Shown piece after piece: positions 59,601-64,000 of a stretch of DNA of 64,000 nucleotides. Numbering within the stretch: the stretch's first letter is position 1; each line of letters starts with the position of its first letter. The stretch is from Littorina saxatilis (lineage: Eukaryota > Mollusca > Gastropoda > Littorinimorpha > Littorinidae). The notes beneath the pieces are model-generated. The model ran no database searches. It saw nothing but the letters and a program-made list of their open reading frames with translations, and had not been told where the DNA came from. A program made the translations under genes and the position numbers. The stretch spans positions 1,842,250-1,906,249 of the forward strand of contig NC_090261.1 in assembly GCF_037325665.1 (NCBI RefSeq). The letters are read 5' to 3'.

Positions 59601-62586
59601 AGAAACCTGGTCAATCTCCTCTGGTATTTAATTCCCTCCTCTCGGGAGGATTCTCGCTCCGGCCGATTTGGATTTTCTAACTGTCTCGTTAGAGCTTTAA
59701 AATCCTTTCTAGCTTGTGCTAAGCAATTCGAACTAAGAGCCAAAAGCTCATGTTCTTATCTCTTTACACTTTAGGTGAAAGAGACTTCTCTGAATTGACT
59801 TTCACAAGGGGTGTTACTACTTTCATAGGACAGTCCTATGGGTGGTGGCCTATTGAACAAAAGGGGGGGGGGGGGGGCGTTCAGTCCTCCTGCTTTTCTT
59901 TACAGGGGTTCAGGAGTCCAGAGCTGGGGGGGGGGGGGGGGGGGGGGTTCTTCTCTCTCTGTGTGGCATTCCGTTCGCTTAGGCGAAGTTTTGCCTTTTT
60001 CTCTTGGGAGGTCTAAGGACGTGTCCATTAAATTTGACCTCTTGGACATCTCCTGCTATTAACTTGTCATGGTCTTTTCTTTGCCCTCGTTAGTTTCGGC
60101 AGGACAGGTTCTTTCAGGGACATAATTAAGTCCCTCCTCCTTTAGGAGCAATCTGCATTTATGAGAATTGTGGTAAGAATATGTAATTTAATCGAAAATT
60201 TCAATAATAAATTTTCATTTGATTAATTAATATACTTACCCAATTCTCATAGTTAATACCCTCCCATCCATCCCCGCTACTTAATTTCCTACGGGATTTT
60301 GAGAAGTCTCGAAGGGCAGGTAATTTGAGTAGTGTTTCGACATCTAGCATGTGAGATTGAGGTCAATGCATTTATGAGAATTGGGTAAGTATATTAATCA
60401 AATGAAAATTTATTATTGAAATTTTTGATTTTCACCCATGTCTGATGCCAGGTAGAACTGATGCCACAGTTTATGCTGAGGTCTGCAAGCAGCAGTACAA
60501 CGGTAAGTAATCTCTCTCTCAGCCTTGTCCCATTTTCACCATGTCTGATGCCAGGCAAAACTCAGGCTGAAAGCTTTCCCTTCTTTCTAGTCACCCTCAC
60601 CATCATTCAACACTGAGGCATGCGTGTGCCATCTGTTGATTGTGATGACGTCAGTAACGTCTGTTGATTGTGATGATGTCAGTAACGGATGAGGATTACT
60701 TGTCTGTTGATTGTCATGACGTCAGTAACTGATGAGGATTACTTGTCTGTTGATTGTCATGACGTGAGTAACTGATGAGGATTACTTGTCTGTTGATTGT
60801 GATGACGTCAGTACAGCAGTCCCTGCAATGTACGGCCCCCGGCGTGAGCGGACACCTGACATGTACGGACACATTTGCTGGGCACGGAGTGTTTTCCTTC
60901 TATATTTGCCCCCCCTTAAACGGACACCTGCAAAACGTGGACGCGGACACTCATTTTCGGTCCCAACAGCAGGTCATACCTCCAATGTACGGACAGACCA
61001 TCGTCAAATATTCACCACAACAAAATTGATAACAGAGCAGTCCGGCTCTTGGTACAAAGATCACAGCCGCAATGGCATGATGACAGTCACTGATAACTTG
61101 AGTGCACGTGTACCCATCAGGAGGGGGGGGGGTAGTTTTGGTCAGGAGTGGAGTACATGCGAAGATGCCAACATGAAACTGCACTGTGCTCTTTATTCTT
61201 GTCTGTTGGATGTAAACAACAGAAACCACAGTCGATGAAGGTCTGGTCATGAGCGAAAGAGAGTGAAAAACCGGCCACAGTTCTCAGCATCGCGTGTCTG
61301 TGTGTAACCTCTTACATTGACAAGATACTCTTGTTTCCCCTCAGCCTTGACCAGTGAGTCGGTTGCCTAATCTGTGAACCCTTCAATTGTCTTGCTTTGT
61401 CAAAAGTTACCAGCTGGCCTCTCTGGCCACAGCCCCAAACAGTACATTGCTGGAGGGAGTGAGAGAGGGGGGGGGGGGGGGGTGGAGGGGTAGCTGGCTA
61501 AACTCTGTGGGGTGTCCGGTGTCACTGCATGTCAGCAGGAAGAGCATTGGAGAGAAATAGAGAGGTGTACTCTTCCACACAATTTTCAAGCATCAGTTGT
61601 GGCGGCTTGGGGTAGGCATTAGTGAGGGAGAGTGGGAGCTGTGTTATGTACAGTGTATTTCCGACTGACTGAAGAGTGAAAAGTGTCACTGCCATGCCAT
61701 GCCACATGATCGGCATGCAGTCAATAAAGCCAGACAAGAAGAAAATAAATTACTTTATTGAGACATGCAGCTCTATCTGCTGCTATTTATTCAAACTGGT
61801 TTTCAAACTTATTCTTGCAAAGCATCTGCACACACTCCTCTGTGCTGTGTTTGTGTGGCTGCTTTCGTATGTCAGTGCATGGTGAGTGTGTTCACTGCCT
61901 TGAGGATTTATTTTATCTCTTCTTTTCAACACTTTTCATGCAAATCATTTTTACAGAACGTTTAAATAAGTATTAGGAGTTTATTGTTATTGTTTAGTAG
62001 CCACAAGAAGTGATTAGCATAGACTCAATCCTGTTGTTTGTGTGTCTCTGTGTGAGTGTATGGGGGAGGGGGTGGTGTGGTCACCCCTCCCGTGACCGGA
62101 CACCTGCAATGTACGGACAGTTTTGCTATGGCCCAAGGGTGTCCGTTCATGAGAGGGACTGCTGTAACTGATGAGGATTACTTGTCTGTTGATTGTGATG
62201 ACGTCAGTAACTGATGAGGATTACTTGTCTGTTGATTGTGATGACGTCAGTAACTGATGAGGATTACTTGTCTGTTGATTGTGATGACGTCAGTAACTGA
62301 TGAGGATTACTTGTCTGTTGATTGTGATGACATCAGTAACTGATGCAGATTACTTGTCTGTTGATTGTCATGACGTCAGTAACTGATGAGGATTACTTGT
62401 CTGTTGATTGTCATGACGTCAGTAACTGATGAGGATTACATATGTGTGCAGATTCCTTGGGAGATCTGGACAGTCCCTTGGATGATGACCCTGCCCCTTT
62501 TGTGAGTGACAGCGAAAGCTCCGCCCCCACAACACCCACTGGTGATGGCACACCGGTCTCCATCCTCCGACAGCGGAAACGTGCAG
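47382..62586 (+). CDS. CNST-like: Consortin-like protein, first eight coding exons (gene continues past the window)
   Basis: Exons 47382-47697, 48296-48474, 48748-48778, 49142-49228, 50236-50362, 50775-50805, 53931-54039 and 62452-62586 join in phase to 338 residues. An acidic N-terminus leads to a helical repeat region in which EYDKAIHFIQAEKLY matches human consortin DYEKAMKFIQLERLY, EYEHLAKLCMDKDQ matches FERLTKICATHQD, and near the end VSILRQRKRA matches VSILKKRND. Human consortin is a trans-Golgi protein that helps connexins reach the cell surface. The family's C-terminal basic block and membrane anchor are expected downstream of 64000. The assignment is by memory of the human sequence. 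Confidence 0.85.
48055..48285. repeat. 34-bp minisatellite in CNST-like intron 1
   Basis: About six units of CGCTGTGTAAGTTTAATGCA plus GGACACACACTAAT. Every unit holds a donor-like TGTGTAAGT and an acceptor-like TTTAATGCAG, and the array ends about 10 bases before the real acceptor. Confidence 0.93.
48296..48474 (+). CDS. CNST-like exon 2
   Basis: Acceptor ATTTTTCAG and donor GTGAGT. Encodes NELFARGLSHEKEGKIDVAL and RCYLGCLAGL, a helix pair typical of TPR-like repeats. Confidence 0.85.
48748..48778 (+). CDS. CNST-like exon 3, 31-base micro-exon
   Basis: Encodes IAEIYYQNQE; human consortin has QIAESYFQEED at this place. Acceptor TTGTTACAG, donor GTATCT. Found by phase and similarity, since it is too short to stand out alone. 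Confidence 0.85.
49142..49228 (+). CDS. CNST-like exon 4
   Basis: Acceptor AAAATCCAG and donor GTAAGT. Encodes YDKAIHFIQAEKLYYENAL, the best-conserved part of the gene in this window. Confidence 0.9.
49930..50110. mobile_element. 180-bp MITE in CNST-like intron 4
   Basis: CAGTGGTACCTG at the left faces GTGGTACCTGTGATG in complement at the right, with matching ACCTGCAATGTAGGGCC-type sequence inside. Start CAGT and a TA flank at the left suit a mariner/pogo-type MITE. Confidence 0.6.
50236..50362 (+). CDS. CNST-like exon 5
   Basis: Acceptor GTGTTGCAG and donor GTGAGT. Encodes EELNVSQADRSP and MRAEEYEHLAKLCMDKDQ. Confidence 0.88.
50775..50805 (+). CDS. CNST-like exon 6, 31-base micro-exon
   Basis: Acceptor TTGTTTCAG and donor GTGAGA. 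Encodes QPQLALEYAGK with the codon split at both neighbours resolved in phase. Confidence 0.82.
50882..51833. mobile_element. 950-bp TIR transposon in CNST-like intron 6
   Basis: Ends CAGACCTGGGAACCC are inverted, and AGCTCT is duplicated on both sides (50876-50881 and 51834-51839). The TIR resembles that of the element at 36574 (CAGGCATGGGAATTG), and both have 6-base target duplications, so they may belong to one superfamily. An inner pair TACGGTATTTGGCG (51121) and TCAAATACGGTA (near 51630-51641) suggests a second element nested within. Confidence 0.8.
51840..52439. other. Intron sequence, nothing recognised
   Basis: AT-rich with A-runs; no exon fits the phase between 50805 and 53931. Confidence 0.4.
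52440..52650 (+). mobile_element. Diverged SINE family B copy
   Basis: TACTGGAAACTGGTAATCTT and CTTGACAAGTGGCCCCCTTC parallel the middle of the copy at 6553. The tail GGCTGGACGTTAAGCAACAA resembles family A, so the copy looks like an intermediate of the two families. Confidence 0.6.
52697..53844. mobile_element. TA-flanked TIR element swollen by its own subterminal repeat
   Basis: CAGTGGAGCCCCCCTTTTCA at the left faces the complement CAGTGGAACTCCTTTTT at the right, with TA on both sides. Between them the left subterminal block CCCCTTTTCAAGACCTCCAT plus TATTTTAGACTT is repeated about 29 times in 31- and 38-bp forms. Long minus-strand frames across it are repeat by-products. Confidence 0.85.
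53931..54039 (+). CDS. CNST-like exon 7
   Basis: Acceptor CACTTTCAG and donor GTAGGT. Encodes CTKLRQRLFGEHHPKTQDSL and DFFATVYAEVGKQQYN, a tetratricopeptide-like helix pair. Its last 35 bases and donor are copied downstream at 86-bp intervals. Confidence 0.88.
54005..54240 (+). repeat. 86-bp tandem array copying the exon 7 end and donor
   Basis: Copies begin at about 54005 (the true exon), 54091 and 54177. Each runs AGTGTACGCTGAGGTCGGCA through AGCAGCAGTACAATG and GTAGGTAC. Because GCCACAG precedes each, the extra copies have both an acceptor-like and a donor site around a 37-base stretch with the exon's phase. A fourth, more diverged copy lies at 60465-60510 beyond the inserted DIRS element. 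Confidence 0.93.
54241..54345 (+). repeat. DIRS left inverted terminal repeat
   Basis: Contains GCATTGACCTCAATCTCACA and TGCTAGATGTCGAAACACTA, the complement of 60310-60386. Its outermost about 40 bases are complementary instead to 60153-60199. Confidence 0.92.
57106..57170 (+). mobile_element. SINE tail inside the DIRS element
   Basis: GATATAACCTGGAACGGCTG then GACGTTAAACACCAATTAAA and an AAAG run. It is the 3' end of family B, a later insertion or capture. Confidence 0.65.
58340..58510. repeat. 50-bp repeat within the DIRS RT region
   Basis: About 3.3 copies of a unit holding CAGCCCAGAGTTCTTCTACC and TGGGCATGTCAGCCTGCC. Confidence 0.85.
60153..60245 (+). repeat. DIRS internal complementary region
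   Basis: The first half (60153-60199) is the complement of the element's left terminus. The second half is the complement of its right terminus. They meet at ATC, the complement of the GAT found at both outer edges of the element. DIRS elements are known to use such a region to form a circle that then recombines into the target. Confidence 0.9.
60310..60426 (-). repeat. DIRS right inverted terminal repeat
   Basis: Complement of the left repeat followed by GGGTAAGTATATTAATCAAA and a short AT-rich end. The flanking host bases begin GATTTTCACCCATG, a diverged continuation of the 86-bp array. Confidence 0.9.
60465..60510 (+). pseudogene. Displaced fourth copy of the CNST-like exon 7 end
   Basis: GCCACAGTTTATGCTGAGGT, then CTGCAAGCAGCAGTACAACG and GTAAGT. 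It matches the exon 7 end with a few changes and has an even better donor than the true exon. It is in the right phase but lacks the first two thirds of the exon. Confidence 0.75.
60640..60811. repeat. 43-bp array with CRE-like TGACGTCA, left part
   Basis: Units of CTGTTGATTGTGATGACGTC plus AGTAACTGATGAGGATTACTTGT. The perfect cAMP-response palindrome TGACGTCA is kept in most units. The array is interrupted by the TIR element at 60814. Confidence 0.92.
60814..62164. mobile_element. 1.35-kb TIR element inserted in the CRE array
   Basis: CAGCAGTCCCT at the left faces its complement at the right, with TA on both sides. Removing it restores GACGTCAG-TA-ACTGATGAGG, the array unit. GGACACCTGCAATGTACGGA-type motifs recur near both ends. 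There is no transposase frame, so it is non-autonomous, probably Tc1/mariner-type. Confidence 0.85.
62165..62440. repeat. 43-bp array with CRE-like TGACGTCA, right part
   Basis: Six further units. The last unit ends about 12 bases before the acceptor of exon 8, so the array forms the end of the intron. Confidence 0.93.
62452..62586 (+). CDS. CNST-like exon 8
   Basis: Acceptor TATGTGTGCAG and donor GTAACT. Encodes DSLGDLDSPLDDDPAPFVSD and later TPVSILRQRKRA. It joins exon 7 in phase 1. Human consortin has a comparable acidic stretch and VSILKKRN before its final basic block and membrane anchor. Confidence 0.85.
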
Positions 62587-62721
62587 GTAACTATAGCAGT
62601 GCATTGTTTTCAGTGATGCATTTGTTTTTTGTTTTCTCTTTTTCTGTTTGTCAGTCTTTCAAGGACAAATACCAATGGCTTTTATGCTATATGGCGGATT
62701 AAATTCTTGTACTTGTTTTTT

Positions 62722-63582
62722 ACATTTAGTCAAGTTTTGACTAAATGTTTTAACATAGAGGGGGAATCGAGACGAGGGTCGTAGTGTATGTGTGTGTGTG
62801 TGTGTGTCTGTCTGTCTGTGCGTGTGTGTGTGTGTGTGTGTCTGTCTGTGCGTGTGTGTGTGTAGAGCGATTCAGACTAAACTACTGGACCGATCTTTAT
62901 GAAATTTTACATGAGAGTTCCTGGGAATGATATCCCCGGACGTTTTTTTCATTTTTTCGATAAATGTCTTTCATGACGTCATATCCGGCTTTTTGTAAAA
63001 GTTGAGGCGGCACTGTCACACCCTCATTTTTCAATCAAATTTTTCAATCTTCGACGAAGGCCGGACTTCGGTATTGCATTTCAGCTTGGTGGCTTAAAAA
63101 TTAATTAATGACTTTGGTCATTAAAAATCTGAAAATTGTAAAAAAAAAATATATATATATATAAAACGATCCAAATTTACGTTCATCTTATTCTTCATCT
63201 TTTCCTGATTCCAAAAACATATAAATATGTTATATTTGGATTAAAAACAAGCTCTGAAAATTAAAAATATAAAAATTATGATCAAAATTAAATTTTCGGA
63301 ATCAATTTAAAAACACTTTCATCTTATTCCTTGTCGGTTCCTGATTCCAAAAACATATAGATATGATATGTTTGGATTAAAAACACGCTCAGAAAGTTAA
63401 AACGAAGAGAGGTATAGAAAAGCGTGCTATCCTTCTCAGCGCAACTACTACCCCGCTCTTCTTGTCAATTTCACTACCTTTGCCACAAGCGGTGGACTGA
63501 CAATGCTACGAGTATACGGTCTTGCTGAAAAATTGCAGTGCGTTCAGTTTCATTCTGTGAGTTCGACAGCTTGACTAAATGT
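62722..63582. mobile_element. 860-bp TIR element with hairpin start
   Basis: Begins ACATTTAGTCAAG and ends with the complement. The left end is itself a hairpin (ACATTTAGTCAAG, TTT, GACTAAATGT). It includes (GT)n, GATTCCAAAAACATATA twice and no gene. I recall this family as very abundant in periwinkle-type genomes. No clear target duplication was found. Confidence 0.75.
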
Positions 63583-64000
63583 TGTATTTTCCAGGTCCTA
63601 GCATTGTAAGCCGTTCGGCGTACTTTACGCCGAAATAACATCTCCAGTACGCGGAATTTGATTTGGTGTACGCCGAAATGCAAAAACCTGTTATTCCCAA
63701 ACGGTAAACCCAAACAGTCCCAGCTTTCGTTTTGTGCGCCGTTCGGTTCAATTCTCAATTGGTTTGACAGTTTGCTTGAGCACGCACTTCCTCTGGCATC
63801 GCGCGAGCATGCTTTGTGCCGGTGTTTTGTGGCTCTAGACTTGAAATAATGTCTCGAAGCGACATTGTTGAACGTGGTCAGCCATTCAGTGAGAAAGAAT
63901 CCAGGTATTCCTAGAAGTGGGAATGGCTGGATTTTGTTCCGAAGGCGGAAGGCAAGTCTGAAGAAGTAATGTGCCGATACAGACTATGGCTCCGAAAGGT
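63583..64000. other. Intron or repeat sequence, unassigned
   Basis: GTTCGGCGTACTTTACGCCG near 63614 and GGTGTACGCCGAAATG near 63665 look like inverted motifs of another transposon. A short frame near 63920-64000 reads KWEWLDFVPKAEGKSEEVMC and may be the start of a zinc-finger-like mobile-element protein; it is too short to call. Confidence 0.35.

Larger units (their letters stand above)
54241..60426 (+). mobile_element. DIRS-type tyrosine-recombinase retrotransposon, broken
   Basis: A 6.2-kb element with inverted terminal repeats and an internal complementary region of the DIRS kind. Parts seen are the left end 54241-54345, a GC-rich gag-like region with internal repeats (about 54860-56600), an RT/RNase H region (about 58350-59080), a possible recombinase region (about 59350-60060), the internal complementary region 60153-60245 and the right end 60310-60426. 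It is broken by several interruptions, so it is a fossil. Its ends still match well, which suggests moderate age. It lies in CNST-like intron 7 and split the 86-bp array. Confidence 0.9.

Noticed and set aside
63840-64000. Start of a zinc-finger or transposase-like gene
   Set aside because: Only about 27 suggestive residues before the window ends and no clear start; left unassigned.

Overview
The window looks like nuclear DNA of a marine gastropod mollusc, probably a caenogastropod close to the periwinkles. The organism call is an inference. It rests on two spliced animal genes with long introns, on tRNA-derived SINEs and a TIR element (ends ACATTTAGTCAAG) of types I recall from such genomes, and on dense simple repeats. 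No database search was possible. There is one 200-base assembly gap (8041-8240).

Layout. 1-8040: no supported gene; MITE-like and SINE copies, several minisatellites and an interspersed repeat rich in AGGTCA half-sites. 8241-22957: a whole-looking, young Polinton/Maverick with about 225-bp terminal inverted repeats and 13 open genes in two facing blocks: protein-primed DNA polymerase B, integrase, packaging ATPase, major and minor capsid proteins, and conserved or unknown small, coiled-coil and membrane proteins. 22958-27630: an (AG)n tract, a CCGGACT motif cluster, a 63-bp minisatellite, a short Helitron and the presumed 3' region of the next gene.

27631-37996, minus strand: a PLD3/PLD4-like gene in nine coding exons. 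All exon joins could be phased and both HxK phospholipase D motifs are present. Its introns carry large minisatellites, a pogo-like element and a SINE split by another transposon. 38000-47380: two LINE fragments around a 58-bp satellite array, a second Helitron, a near-perfect 160-bp palindrome and a tRNA-derived SINE.

47382 to beyond 62586, plus strand: the first eight coding exons of a consortin (CNST)-like gene; the 3' exons lie outside the window. Its introns hold TIR transposons, a CRE-containing 43-bp array and a 6.2-kb broken DIRS-type retrotransposon that shows the textbook DIRS architecture.

A theme of the window is the interplay of tandem repeats and mobile elements. Three elements sit inside tandem arrays with readable empty sites, one array grew from an element's own end, and in both host genes a tandem duplication spans an exon edge together with its splice site.
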